Counted from the stretch's first letter, positions 32,824-41,651 are shown. The stretch: DNA of 48,572 nt from an uncultured Clostridium sp. (GCA_905204915.1 CAJLBR010000003.1:1-48572); one strand, 5' to 3'. Numbers and translations are program-made. The notes: generated by a model not told the origin, from the sequence alone.

Positions 32824-34110
32824 TTATTTTACCTCCTTTTTTAAGCCGAATAAAAATTTAGATTTATTTGCAAGAGGCATTAACTGTTTTAATAGATGTT
32901 TAGTAACTACACAAGCTGTGAATAAACTTGTTAAAACACCAATAGCTAATACTATACCAAAACCTTTTATAGTTCCTGTACCAAAAATATACAATAATAT
33001 TGCTATAATAAATGTAGTAATATTACCATCTATAATTGCTGGTAAAGAACGTTTAAAACATTTTTCAAATGCTTTAGCTGGTCCAACTTTATTTTTAAGT
33101 TCTTCTTTTAATCTCTCAAATACTATAACGTTAGCATCAACCGCCATACCAATAGACAATATAAGCCCCGCTATACCAGGAAGTGTTAAACTAATTCCTG
33201 TTTGAGCCATTATTATAATTATAATAGCTGTATATGCTACTAATGCAACACTTGCAACAGCACCAGGTATTCTATAAACTATAGTCATTATAATAGCTAT
33301 TAATATTAAAACCACAATACCTGCTTTAATACTAACTTCTAAAGCTTTTTGTCCAACATATGGTCCAATATATTCTTTATTTACTACGTCTAAAGTAAAA
33401 GGTAATGAACCTGAATCTATAAGCATAGCATATTCAGTTGCATTTGCTTTTCTAACAGAATATTCTTCTTGGTTTCCCATAGTTATTATTGCTGTGTTTG
33501 AGTCTATTTTACTTTGAACAGTTGGTTCTGTCAAACAGTTTTCATCCAAATAAATTGCAATTGTTTTTCCAACTAATTTTTCAGTTGCTTCTGAAAATTT
33601 AGCTTTACCTTCTTCACTAAATTCCAAAACTACATGTGGAGATGGAAGTCCACTGTTATCAACAGGATCTTCACTATAACTTGCAGATTTTATATCTGTT
33701 CCAGATAAAAGTACATTGCCATCTGGATCTCTAAATTCAACTTTGGCTGTTTTATCAAGACCTTCTACAGCTTCTAAAGGATCTTTTGAAGTATCATTAA
33801 TATCAGCTGGTACCTCAATATAAATTTGTGATGAAGATGGATCAGTTCTAACGTATGCATCAAACATATTTTTAGCTTCTAATCTCTTTCTAATTACTGC
33901 TACAGCTTTATTTAAATCATCTTCTGTAACATCAACATTTTCATCTGTTCTTGCTTGATATACGATGCTTACGCCACCACTAATATCAAGACCTGTTTTT
34001 ATGTCTTTAGCACTATTTACTATGTTAGGAAATCCAAATATTGCTAAATAAGAAATTCCTACAATAACTAATATAAATAATACTAATTTTAATATGTTAT
34101 TTCTTTTCAT
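32824..34110 (-). CDS. secD: protein translocase subunit SecD
   Basis: A 428-residue SecD with six membrane helices and a large extracytoplasmic region between helix 1 and 2 (about 35-245). It shows TGLDISGGVSIVYQA, the P1 head, and the RND block AGLILSIGMAVDANVIVFERLKEEL. The frame has an earlier ATG (34125) that overlaps the ribosome site GGGGGT; the ATG at 34110, 7 nt behind that site, is used. It forms an operon with secF and has its own promoter. Confidence 0.95.
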   Translation of the reverse strand: MKRNNILKLVLFILVIVGISYLAIFGFPNIVNSAKDIKTGLDISGGVSIVYQARTDENVDVTEDDLNKAVAVIRKRLEAKNMFDAYVRTDPSSSQIYIEVPADINDTSKDPLEAVEGLDKTAKVEFRDPDGNVLLSGTDIKSASYSEDPVDNSGLPSPHVVLEFSEEGKAKFSEATEKLVGKTIAIYLDENCLTEPTVQSKIDSNTAIITMGNQEEYSVRKANATEYAMLIDSGSLPFTLDVVNKEYIGPYVGQKALEVSIKAGIVVLILIAIIMTIVYRIPGAVASVALVAYTAIIIIIMAQTGISLTLPGIAGLILSIGMAVDANVIVFERLKEELKNKVGPAKAFEKCFKRSLPAIIDGNITTFIIAILLYIFGTGTIKGFGIVLAIGVLTSLFTACVVTKHLLKQLMPLANKSKFLFGLKKEVK

Positions 34111-34134
34111 TTTGTCTACCCCCATAACACCACT

Positions 34135-34163
34135 ATTATACTATTTTTAAAAAAGTTAGTCAA
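34135..34163 (-). promoter_or_regulatory. secDF promoter
   Basis: TTGACT, 17-bp spacer, TATAAT on the minus strand, 25 bp before the ATG at 34110. Confidence 0.8.
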
Positions 34164-34203
34164 TCGTTTTACCGTCATTTTGGGGAATTCTATCAAATAT
34201 TAC

Positions 34204-34235
34204 AAAAAAATGTCGATAGTAATATCGACATTTTT
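34204..34235 (-). terminator. terminator of pyrH and the PH gene
   Basis: Perfect 12-bp stem AAAAATGTCGAT / ATCGACATTTTT (34206-34217, 34224-34235). It overlaps the stop codon of the PH-domain gene. Confidence 0.9.
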
Positions 34236-34917
34236 AATTTATATTTTTTAAGCTATCTTTAAAATCTTTTTCAGCTTTTTCTGCTTCTTGAGGTTTGTCA
34301 CCAGTAGAATCGTTTTGACTTACTTGAGGCTCACTTATTTGTACGTTTTTAGGTGTTGCCACATTTCTTGCATCATGAACAAGTTTTTCGATTTGTTCAT
34401 AAATTTCTTTTACATTCCTTATACTATAAATTACCATACCATTTTTTCTTTTATTCTCAGCATAAGTATACATTACAATAACGCCATATCCCAAAATTCT
34501 ATCCCATACTGTTCTTCTGATTTCTACTTCTTTTACATTTTCATATTGTATTGTTTTCTTATGTTGATTTAAGAAGTCATCTTCATAAACCATAAATTTA
34601 TCATAAAATGTATACGTAGTATGATCATAACTCAATTTTTGAATTACTGTACACAATATAGCTCTTATAAATGAAAATGCTATGGCAATTATTGCAATCC
34701 ATTTTAAAGTATCAAACATAGTCATATTCAGTATTAAAACTGTATCTCCGTACTCCATAGAATTTTTATTGCTAAACAATAGTATTGTTGCAATTATGAA
34801 TATCACACCAACTATTAAAGAAGATCTTATTTTTCTTCCTGTAGGCATACCCATCTCATAAAAAAAGTTAAATTTAGGACTAATTTTAAATTTTATTTGA
34901 TCTTGATTTTCTTCCAT
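34234..34917 (-). CDS. membrane protein with bacterial PH (bPH2-like) domain
   Basis: 227 residues from the chosen ATG (34917). Two membrane helices (about 35-55 and 65-90) are followed by a PH-like domain (about 95-185; TYTFYDKFMVYEDDFLNQHKKTIQYENVKEVEIRRTVWDRILGYG), the pattern of YdbS/bPH2 proteins, and a hydrophilic tail rich in Glu, Gln and Lys. Alternative starts at 34929 (ATG) and 34941 (TTG) overlap the pyrH stop; only a weak AGGA site is seen, so the start is uncertain. It follows pyrH directly and shares its promoter. Confidence 0.7.
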   Translation of the reverse strand: MEENQDQIKFKISPKFNFFYEMGMPTGRKIRSSLIVGVIFIIATILLFSNKNSMEYGDTVLILNMTMFDTLKWIAIIAIAFSFIRAILCTVIQKLSYDHTTYTFYDKFMVYEDDFLNQHKKTIQYENVKEVEIRRTVWDRILGYGVIVMYTYAENKRKNGMVIYSIRNVKEIYEQIEKLVHDARNVATPKNVQISEPQVSQNDSTGDKPQEAEKAEKDFKDSLKNIN

Positions 34918-34930
34918 ATAATCACACATC

Positions 34931-35647
34931 CTATTTTTCAATTAAAGTACCAATTTTTTTACCTGATACAGCTTTAATTAATGAATCTTTTTCATTTAAA
35001 GCAAATACCAATATTGGAATTTTATTTTCCATACAAAGAGTAATCGCTGTAGTATCCATTACTCCTAATTTTTCAGATATAGTTTGCATATATGTAACTT
35101 CTTCATATTTTTTAGCATCTTCATACTTTTTAGGATCCTTATTATAAACCCCATCAACGTTTTTAGCTAATAAAATAACATCAGCTTCCATTTCAATTGC
35201 ACGTAATGCAGCAGCAGAATCAGTTGTAAAGTATGGACTACCAGTACCACATGCAAATATAACAATTCTACCTTTTTCTAAATGTCTTACTGCTCTTCTT
35301 CTAATGTAGGGTTCTGCTATTTGCTTCATTTCAATTGCAGTCATTACTCTAGTATATGCCCCCTTACTTTCTAACATATCTTGAAGTGCCAAAGCATTTA
35401 AAGTTGTAGCAAGCATTCCCATATAATCGGAAGTTGTTCTCTCCATGTAATCTTGTCCATATCTACCGCGCCAAAAGTTTCCAGCTCCTATTACAATTGA
35501 TATTTCTATTTCTTTTTTAGATAATTCTAGTATTTGTTCAACTACCTTTTCTAATTTATCACTATCAATTCCTCTACCATCTTCTTGACCAATAGCCTCT
35601 CCACTTAATTTTACTAATATTCTCTTATATTTTGGTTTGAACTCCAA
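34931..35647 (-). CDS. pyrH: UMP kinase
   Basis: A 238-residue UMP kinase (amino-acid-kinase fold), UMP to UDP in pyrimidine synthesis. KYKRILVKLSGEA, IVIGAGNFWRG, TSDYMGMLATTLNALALQ and GTGSPYFTTDSAAALRA are diagnostic. The start is a TTG at 35647, 5 nt after GAGGTG; earlier in-frame ATG and GTG codons lie before or in that site. pyrH usually follows tsf; here a DUF421 gene and two terminators/promoters separate them, and frr is not present. Confidence 0.95.
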   Translation of the reverse strand: MEFKPKYKRILVKLSGEAIGQEDGRGIDSDKLEKVVEQILELSKKEIEISIVIGAGNFWRGRYGQDYMERTTSDYMGMLATTLNALALQDMLESKGAYTRVMTAIEMKQIAEPYIRRRAVRHLEKGRIVIFACGTGSPYFTTDSAAALRAIEMEADVILLAKNVDGVYNKDPKKYEDAKKYEEVTYMQTISEKLGVMDTTAITLCMENKIPILVFALNEKDSLIKAVSGKKIGTLIEK

Positions 35648-35668
35648 ATTTATCACCTCATCAAAAAG

Positions 35669-35697
35669 ATTATACATTAAACTAAAAAGTTTTGCAA
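35669..35697 (-). promoter_or_regulatory. pyrH promoter
   Basis: TTGCAA, 17-bp spacer, TATAAT on the minus strand, 21 bp before the TTG start. The position supports the shorter pyrH start. Confidence 0.8.
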
Positions 35698-35713
35698 GTT
35701 TATAATTATAACA

Positions 35714-35745
35714 TTAAAAAAAGGTACATTCAATTATTGTACCCC
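35714..35745 (-). terminator. terminator of the DUF421 gene
   Basis: Hairpin GGTACA / TGTACC with flanking pairs, then a T-run on the minus strand. Confidence 0.75.
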
Positions 35746-35753
35746 TAATATTA

Positions 35754-36458
35754 TTATACAAATATATCATGTAAATTTTCTCTCTTTACTACTTCATATA
35801 CTGATAATTCATCCTTATCACATGTAGCCAAAAATATATTTTTTACTGATTTTACTTTTTGTTCTTTAAGTTTATTTTCAAGCCACTTTTGATTTTTACC
35901 AAGTGCTTTTAAATTCTTGTATAATATTTTTCCGTCTAATATAACGTTTGAAACTGTTTTTTCTTGTTCAGGATTTAAATTAAAATCTTCTGGTATAGCC
36001 GGCCTTTTATTTTCTTTTGGTAATATACTCAATTTACCATTTGGTTCCAGCAATGCAACTTCTATATCAGCTAAATTAAAAAATCCTTGAACCCTACATT
36101 CTGTCAAAAATTCACATATATCTAGTCTGGCTCTTTTAAAATTATCTTTGTATAGTTCACCGTCACTTAGCAATACTACTGTTTTTCCATTTATGATTCT
36201 TCTTAATTTTACTGATTTATTTGATATAAAAGCCAATAATATTATAACCAGAGCATAAACTATCATTGCAATTAAAGGCTCTAAAAAATTATCTTCTAAA
36301 GATGTAGCCATTTCAGCCGCTATTGATCCTATAGTAATACTATTGATATAATCAAACATACTAAGCTGTGACATTTCTCTTGTTCCTATTATTTTAGTTA
36401 AAATGAAAAGAAGGGCAATTGATCCCAAAGATAAAGCAACTATTTTAATCACTAACAT
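35754..36458 (-). CDS. DUF421 (YetF/YcaP-like) membrane protein
   Basis: A 234-residue protein with three N-terminal membrane helices (about 3-22, 35-60 and 60-78) and a cytoplasmic alpha/beta domain typical of DUF421: TREMSQLSMFDYINSITIGSIAAEMA and RRIINGKTVVLLSDGELYKDNFKRARLDICEFLTECR. The function is unclear; relatives are linked to spore coats and membranes. The start is the ATG at 36458, behind AGGTG; a GTG at 36467 lies in the site. It is inserted between tsf and pyrH, which are normally neighbours. Confidence 0.88.
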   Translation of the reverse strand: MLVIKIVALSLGSIALLFILTKIIGTREMSQLSMFDYINSITIGSIAAEMATSLEDNFLEPLIAMIVYALVIILLAFISNKSVKLRRIINGKTVVLLSDGELYKDNFKRARLDICEFLTECRVQGFFNLADIEVALLEPNGKLSILPKENKRPAIPEDFNLNPEQEKTVSNVILDGKILYKNLKALGKNQKWLENKLKEQKVKSVKNIFLATCDKDELSVYEVVKRENLHDIFV

Positions 36459-36503
36459 AAATTTCACCTATTAGTATTATGCCTTCTTTTTAGAAAAAAT
36501 ATT

Positions 36504-36540
36504 AAAAAAGTGCTGACTTTTTAATAAGTCAACACTTTCT
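36504..36540 (-). terminator. terminator of rpsB-tsf
   Basis: 13-bp stem AAAGTGCTGACTT / AAGTCAACACTTT (one wobble on the minus strand) with a T-run on the minus strand. Confidence 0.85.
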
Positions 36541-36548
36541 TTATAAAA

Positions 36549-37199
36549 TTAACCTTTTACTTGTTTCATAACTTCTTCAGCGAAATTTGTTTCTTCTTTT
36601 TCTATTCCTTCGCCTCTTTCGAATCTAGCGAATCTTCTGATAACTATATTTTCACCTATTTTAGCTATAAGATTTGTTAAAAGTTGTCCAACAGTTATGT
36701 CAGGATCTTTAACAAATGGTTGTTCTAAAAGACATATTTCAGCACAATAACTATCAATTGCACCAGGTAAAATTCTTTCTTCAACAACTTTTTCTGGTTT
36801 TCCTTGAGCAATATATTGAGCTTTTAATCTAGCTTTTTCTTCTTCTAATTCAGCAGCTGGAATTTCTTCACGTCTTACATATTTTGGACCAACTGCAGCA
36901 ATATGCATTGCAACATCTTTAACGAAATTTTTAAATTCTTCATTATTAGATACGAAGTCTGTTTCTGAATTTACTTCAACTAAAGCACCATATTTACCAT
37001 TGTGAATATATGCTTCAACAAGACCTTCAGCTGCAACTCTTCCTGCTTTTTTAGCAGCTTTTGCAATTCCTCTTTCTCTTAAAAGTTCAATTGCTTTTTT
37101 CATATCTCCGTCTGTTTCAACTAAAACTTTTTTACAGTCCATTATACCTGCATTTGTTAAATCTCTTAGTTCTTTAACTTGTTCAGCTGTTACTGCCAT
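36549..37199 (-). CDS. tsf: elongation factor Ts
   Basis: A 216-residue EF-Ts, the nucleotide exchange factor of EF-Tu. The N-terminal UBA-like domain carries VKELRDLTNAGIMDCKKVLVE, then the GRVAAEGLVEAYIH core and SETDFVSNNEEFKNF. It is shorter than the E. coli form (about 283) and similar to the short Gram-positive type. The start follows GGGGGGA; it is cotranscribed with rpsB, 17 bp upstream. Confidence 0.96.
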   Translation of the reverse strand: MAVTAEQVKELRDLTNAGIMDCKKVLVETDGDMKKAIELLRERGIAKAAKKAGRVAAEGLVEAYIHNGKYGALVEVNSETDFVSNNEEFKNFVKDVAMHIAAVGPKYVRREEIPAAELEEEKARLKAQYIAQGKPEKVVEERILPGAIDSYCAEICLLEQPFVKDPDITVGQLLTNLIAKIGENIVIRRFARFERGEGIEKEETNFAEEVMKQVKG

Positions 37200-37216
37200 A
37201 ATAAATCCCCCCTAAA

Positions 37217-38029
37217 TTATTTTTTATCTTCAGTTCTTCTGTTATTATTTCTATTTTGTCTTGGTTTTCTTTCTATTTTATCAACACCAACTTCAGCAAC
37301 TAATTCATCCATAGTTTCTACTTCTTCATCAGCAGCTTCAGTTAAGTTTCCTTCTTTAGCTTCGATTATAGCATCAGCTATTTTTCCAGCTATAAGACCT
37401 ACTGATCTTACAGCATCGTCATTTCCAGGTATTACATAATCAACATCATCTGGATTACAATTAGAATCTATTAAACCAATTGTTGGTATTCCAAGTTTTC
37501 TAGCTTCTTTTGTACAGATATATTCTTTCTTAGAGTCAGCTAGGAAAATTAATGATGGAAGTTTTTCCATATCCTTGATACCACCAAGATTTGTATTTAA
37601 TATTTCCATTTCTCTTTTTAAACCGATAACTTCTTTTTTTGGTAAAACTTCAAAAGTTCCGTCTTCTTCCATTTTTTCTAATTCAACAAGTCTAGCTATT
37701 CTTTTCTTAATAGTGTTGAAGTTAGTTAAAGTACCACCTAACCATCTACTGTTGATATAGTACATTCCACATCTTTCAGCTTCTGATTTGATAGTTTCTT
37801 GAATTTGTTTTTTAGTTCCTACAAATAGAACTGTTCCTCCTTGAGCAACAACTTTTTTAGTTAAGTTGTAAGCTTCTTGAACTTTCTTTAAAGTTTTTTG
37901 CAAGTCTAATATATAGATTCCATTTCTTGCAGTGTAGATGTATGGAGCCATTCTAGGATCCCATCTTTTTGTTTGGTGACCAAAGTGTACACCAGCTTCT
38001 AGTAATGATTTCATAGGTATAATTGCCAT
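37217..38029 (-). CDS. rpsB: 30S ribosomal protein S2
   Basis: A 270-residue S2. LLEAGVHFGHQTKRWDPRMAPYIY, GTKKQIQETIKSEAERCGMYYINSRWLGGTLTNF and PDDVDYVIPGNDDAVRS are diagnostic. An Arg/Asn-rich C-terminal tail (after about 240) extends beyond the core. The ATG at 38029 follows AGGAGG; ten upstream in-frame codons lie in the leader. A structured leader and an own promoter precede it. Confidence 0.97.
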   Translation of the reverse strand: MAIIPMKSLLEAGVHFGHQTKRWDPRMAPYIYTARNGIYILDLQKTLKKVQEAYNLTKKVVAQGGTVLFVGTKKQIQETIKSEAERCGMYYINSRWLGGTLTNFNTIKKRIARLVELEKMEEDGTFEVLPKKEVIGLKREMEILNTNLGGIKDMEKLPSLIFLADSKKEYICTKEARKLGIPTIGLIDSNCNPDDVDYVIPGNDDAVRSVGLIAGKIADAIIEAKEGNLTEAADEEVETMDELVAEVGVDKIERKPRQNRNNNRRTEDKK

Positions 38030-38145
38030 TTTAAAATTCCTCCTTCTTTTTTCCTCCACAAGTATCTTAATCTTTTTGCAACCATAATGGCAGAAGCAAA
38101 AGACTCCACTTGTGTGTGTATTAAATAAATTGCTTTAAACAAGCT
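38030..38145 (-). promoter_or_regulatory. structured rpsB leader, candidate S2 autoregulatory RNA
   Basis: On the minus strand the leader can form a closing stem CACAAGT / ACTTGTG, an inner stem TCTTTTGC / GCAAAAAGA and an apical hairpin CCATTATGG, directly before the ribosome site. This fits the idea of an S2-binding leader, as proposed for rpsB in other bacteria. The folding was judged by eye. Confidence 0.5.
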
Positions 38146-38150
38146 ATTTC

Positions 38151-38179
38151 ATTATAACATAAAAAGTCTTAAAGTGCAA
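38151..38179 (-). promoter_or_regulatory. rpsB-tsf promoter
   Basis: TTGCAC, 17-bp spacer, TATAAT with extended -10 (TGT) on the minus strand. The -35 box lies in the top of a second hairpin (38161-38196). Confidence 0.8.
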
Positions 38180-38196
38180 TACTTTAAGACCTTTTT
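38161..38196 (-). terminator. second terminator-like hairpin upstream of rpsB
   Basis: Inverted repeat AAAAAGTCTTAAAGT / ACTTTAAGAC(C)TTTTT around GCAAT, with T-run on the minus strand. It overlaps the rpsB promoter and follows the terminator of the 107-aa gene, so it may be a leftover terminator of an older upstream neighbour. Confidence 0.6.
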
Positions 38197-38200
38197 AAAA

Positions 38201-38228
38201 GAAAAACTCCCTTCTTATAGAAGGGAGT
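38201..38228 (-). terminator. terminator of the 107-aa orphan gene
   Basis: Perfect 10-bp stem ACTCCCTTCT / AGAAGGGAGT, 3-nt loop, T-run on the minus strand. Confidence 0.85.
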
Positions 38229-38245
38229 AATAATATCTGGATTTT

Positions 38246-38569
38246 TTATCCTGCCGAAACTCCTGCTGTACGCACCTTCATTACAGATGCAATTTCAGCA
38301 ATCTTCTCAAAAATAGTTTTTGTACTGCTCTCGTGAATCAAAGATTCACACACATTGTACTTCATGTGCATGTGCAGTACACGCCGAGCTTCAGGCGAAA
38401 GTTTGGAAGCAAGCAGTTCACTTACCTCAGCCGTATGAATATTAGGTTCTTTTTCTTCGTTTTCAAACTCAAAGAAATCTTCCGGAGTAGCCTCCACAAC
38501 TGAAAGCAGTGCACCTGCAAGATAGAACTCTTCATCCCTCATGCTCTTTGGCAAAATTACGTTCGACAT
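38246..38569 (-). CDS. 107-residue orphan protein, likely foreign
   Basis: A complete acidic, mostly helical protein; the ATG follows AAGGAGG. Recognisable stretches are EATPEDFFEFENEEKEP and the Met/His-rich RRVLHMHMKYNVCESLIHE; no family recognised. Codon use is GC-richer than in neighbours (for example CGC, GCC and GAG codons), as in the 369-aa and helicase genes, suggesting transfer. It has its own promoter (TTGACA/TAAAAT), terminator, and a leader shared with the 27-aa microgene. Dispersed repeat copy B lies just upstream, so it looks like a mobile orphan cassette inserted between ftsH and rpsB. Confidence 0.7.
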   Translation of the reverse strand: MSNVILPKSMRDEEFYLAGALLSVVEATPEDFFEFENEEKEPNIHTAEVSELLASKLSPEARRVLHMHMKYNVCESLIHESSTKTIFEKIAEIASVMKVRTAGVSAG

Positions 38570-38666
38570 AGTAAAATCCTCCTTGTAAAATATTTGTCCA
38601 AAATTAAAAACACTCGACCACGTCTAAAATTTTAGACATAAAAAATTACCATGTTCTAATATTTTA

Positions 38667-38695
38667 CTACATTATTATGTAAATGTCAAGTTTTG
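38667..38695 (-). promoter_or_regulatory. promoter of the 107-aa orphan gene
   Basis: TTGACA, 17-bp spacer, TAAAAT on the minus strand. The spacer is an inverted repeat TTTACAT-AAT-ATGTA. The boxes were read by eye in a long A/T tract, so the ends may be off by a base. Confidence 0.7.
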
Positions 38696-38708
38696 TCGAT
38701 AAAGTTAA

Positions 38709-38742
38709 ATAAAAAAAGCAACAGAAAATTTCTGCTACTTTT
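38709..38742 (-). terminator. ftsH operon terminator
   Basis: Stem AAAAGCAACAGAAA / TTTCTGCTACTTTT (38715-38728, 38729-38742), wobble pairs on the minus strand and a T-run. It is the end of dispersed repeat copy B. Confidence 0.75.
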
Positions 38743-38790
38743 CTTGTAGTTTAAATTTTTTAGAACTTTTACCCAACTATTAACATTGAG
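38711..38790 (-). repeat. dispersed ~80-bp repeat, copy B
   Basis: On the minus strand it starts CTCAATGTTAATAGTT and ends GTTGCTTTTTTT, matching 27373-27457 along its length apart from short gaps. It contains the ftsH operon terminator. Confidence 0.7.
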
Positions 38791-38808
38791 ATTTTAAGTC
38801 CCTTTTTC

Positions 38809-40626
38809 TTATTCATTAAATATTGCTTCGAATTCGTTTTCATCCATCTTTTCTTTTTCTAACAATATTTGAGCAACTTTATGAAGTTTATCTATATTAT
38901 CTTTAAGCAATTTTTCAGCATAATTGTATGCTCTAGTTATTATATCTTTTACTTCATCATCAATTTCTGCTGCAACTTTTTCGCTATAATTTCTTTGATT
39001 ATTAATGTCTCTTCCTAAAAATACTTCATCATTAGATTGACTATCACCAAAGGTAATTGGTCCTAATCTATCTGACATACCATATTTCATAACCATATTT
39101 CTAGCTATTTTAGTTGCTCTGTCTATATCACTAGAAGCTCCTGTACTAATATCATCTAATATTAATTGCTCAGCCACTCTTCCACCTAATAAAGATACTA
39201 TATGCTCTTTCATTTCAGATTTTGATCTGTAGCTCTTATCTTCATTTGGTTTATACATTGTATAGCCACCTGCCATGCCTCTTGGAATTATAGATATTTG
39301 ATGAACTGTATCATGAGTTGGTAAGAATCTTGAAACTACAGCGTGCCCTGCTTCATGATAAGCAGTAAGTTTTCTTTCTTTTTCACTTATAACTTTACTC
39401 TTCTTTTCAGGTCCCATCATAACTTTTACCATTGCTTCTTCAACATCTGTCATAGAAACTGTTTTTCTATCTCTTCTTGCAGCAAGTAAAGTTGCTTCAT
39501 TTATTACATTTTCTAAATCAGCTCCTGAAAATCCTGCTGTATTTTTAGCTATAATTTTAAAATCAACGTTTTTAGCAAATGGTTTATTTTTTGCGTGTAA
39601 TTTTAGAATTTCTTCTCTTGCTCCTATATCAGGTTCACCAACAACTATTTGTCTATCAAATCTTCCAGGTCTTAATAAAGCTGGATCAAGAATATCTGGT
39701 CTATTAGTAGCAGCCATAACTATTATACTTTCATTTGTTGCAAATCCATCCATCTCAACTAGCAATTGATTTAGTGTTTGCTCTCTTTCATCATGTCCGC
39801 CACCAAGTCCTGCACCTCTGTGACGACCAACAGCATCTATTTCATCGATAAATACTATACAAGGTGAATTTGCTTTAGCTTCATTAAATAAATCTCTAAC
39901 ACGTGATGCACCAACACCAACGAACATTTCGACGAAATCAGATCCACTTATTGAAAAGAAAGGAACATTAGCTTCGCCTGCAACAGCTTTAGCTAACAAT
40001 GTTTTACCTGTACCTGGATTTCCCACAAGTAAAACACCCTTAGGAATCCTTGCACCCATTTCTTGATATTTTTTTGGTGCTTTTAAAAATTCAACCAATT
40101 CTTCTAGTTCTTCTTTTTCTTCTTTCAAACCTGCTACATTTCCAAAAGTAACTTTAGTTTTGGACTCTCTATCGAATTTTTTTGCTCTATTCTTTCCAAA
40201 TTCCATGGCTTTGTTATTACCTTCATTGGTTTTCTTAATCATATATATGAATATAACTAATGTACCAACTAACAATAATATATTAGGTAAAAGTGGTCCT
40301 ATAACTTCCCACATAGAAGGTTCTGCCACATCTAGTTCAAATTCTCCAGCCACCACTCTAGTTTGTAATGACTCAACAAACACACTAGGTGAAGGAATTT
40401 TTACTATTCTTACAACATTTTCCTCATCTTTCAAAACAACATTAGCTGTTTCTCTATCATTAGAAACTGTTATTTTTGAAACTCCTTGACTTTCAATTTT
40501 TTGCATAAGTTCTGTATAAGACATTTCTCTAGAAATATTTTGACTTAACGAATTAATAGCAAATACTACTAGAAAAATTATTATAACATACGTTAGCAAT
40601 GTACTTATTATACTTCTTTTCTTCAT
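38809..40626 (-). CDS. ftsH: ATP-dependent zinc metalloprotease FtsH
   Basis: A 605-residue membrane AAA+ protease that degrades misfolded or short-lived membrane and cytosolic proteins. Two helices (about 8-25 and 113-131) flank an extracytoplasmic domain. Walker A GNPGTGKT (202-209), Walker B VFIDEIDAVG, SRH AATNRPDILDPALLRPGRFDR, and the zinc site HEAGH (424-428) are visible, with the third ligand Asp in the following region. It overlaps tilS by 4 nt, the common Bacillota arrangement (here without hpt). Confidence 0.97.
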   Translation of the reverse strand: MKKRSIISTLLTYVIIIFLVVFAINSLSQNISREMSYTELMQKIESQGVSKITVSNDRETANVVLKDEENVVRIVKIPSPSVFVESLQTRVVAGEFELDVAEPSMWEVIGPLLPNILLLVGTLVIFIYMIKKTNEGNNKAMEFGKNRAKKFDRESKTKVTFGNVAGLKEEKEELEELVEFLKAPKKYQEMGARIPKGVLLVGNPGTGKTLLAKAVAGEANVPFFSISGSDFVEMFVGVGASRVRDLFNEAKANSPCIVFIDEIDAVGRHRGAGLGGGHDEREQTLNQLLVEMDGFATNESIIVMAATNRPDILDPALLRPGRFDRQIVVGEPDIGAREEILKLHAKNKPFAKNVDFKIIAKNTAGFSGADLENVINEATLLAARRDRKTVSMTDVEEAMVKVMMGPEKKSKVISEKERKLTAYHEAGHAVVSRFLPTHDTVHQISIIPRGMAGGYTMYKPNEDKSYRSKSEMKEHIVSLLGGRVAEQLILDDISTGASSDIDRATKIARNMVMKYGMSDRLGPITFGDSQSNDEVFLGRDINNQRNYSEKVAAEIDDEVKDIITRAYNYAEKLLKDNIDKLHKVAQILLEKEKMDENEFEAIFNE

Positions 40627-41651
40627 ATTTCCTCCCCAACAAAAATTTTAGCTACATTTTTTTTCAAAATAACTACTTCAAATTTTCCTTTTTTTATATA
40701 TTTTTTCCCTTTTATGTTTTTATTCAAAAGTTCTAAGATATCTTCTATATTAACATTTTGAATGCCATCTAATAAATCTAAGTCAGATAATAAACATCTT
40801 ACATATCTTCTATTTATGGCCTCATGTGTCTTATCAAAATGACTAAAATTGAAAGTTATACTTTTATCCTCTTTAGCAATGATAGTATTATCAAGAATAC
40901 CTTTTGTATATTCTTCTAAAAAGCTATCATCAATGCAAAGTAATTTACTCATCCTAATTATATTTTGTACTATATTGGAATTATATTCACTTTTTAATTC
41001 AGGTATTAATATATTTCTTATTTTGTTTCTAAGATATACATTTTCATTATTAGTTTTGTCAAAACAAGGATTAAGATGATTTTCTTCAGTGTAGAGTAAT
41101 ATATCACATTTTTTAATATTTAGCAATGGTCTTATTATATTTCCATTTTTATATTGCATCCCTGATAATCCTTTTATACCAGTTCCTCTAATAATATTTA
41201 ATAGCACTGTTTCAGCATTATCATCCAAATTATGCGCTACTACTATTTTATTAGCACTTTTTTTATTAAGCAATTCATCAAAAAATCTATATCTTTCATC
41301 TCTACCTGCCATTTCTTCAGATATTTTTTTTATTTTAGAAATCTTTTTAACATCTGTTTTTAGGTAGTTAAACTCAACTCCATATTTTTTACACATGTTT
41401 TCAACATATACTTTTTCTTCTTCTGATTCTTCTCTTATCATGTGATTTACATGTGCTACTATAATTTCATAATTAATGTTTAACTCACGTTTTAACTTAA
41501 CCAATACATCTAGTAATGTAATTGAGTCAGGTCCACCTGAAACAGCTACAACAATCTTATCATTATCCTCAATTAAATTTTGACTTACTATTGTTTCTCC
41601 TACTTCTTTTATAATATAATCAGTTATATTTTTACTATCTTTATTTATCAT
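40623..41651 (-). CDS. tilS: tRNA(Ile)-lysidine synthetase
   Basis: A 342-residue TilS that changes C34 of tRNA-Ile(CAU) to lysidine so that it reads AUA. PP-loop VSGGPDSITLLD near residue 35, YEIIVAHVNHMIREESEEE and AHNLDDNAETVLLNIIRGTGIKGLSGM are diagnostic. It is shorter than Bacillus TilS (about 470), so the C-terminal domain is reduced. It overlaps dnaB and ftsH by 4 nt each, indicating coupled translation. Confidence 0.94.
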   Translation of the reverse strand: MINKDSKNITDYIIKEVGETIVSQNLIEDNDKIVVAVSGGPDSITLLDVLVKLKRELNINYEIIVAHVNHMIREESEEEKVYVENMCKKYGVEFNYLKTDVKKISKIKKISEEMAGRDERYRFFDELLNKKSANKIVVAHNLDDNAETVLLNIIRGTGIKGLSGMQYKNGNIIRPLLNIKKCDILLYTEENHLNPCFDKTNNENVYLRNKIRNILIPELKSEYNSNIVQNIIRMSKLLCIDDSFLEEYTKGILDNTIIAKEDKSITFNFSHFDKTHEAINRRYVRCLLSDLDLLDGIQNVNIEDILELLNKNIKGKKYIKKGKFEVVILKKNVAKIFVGEEI

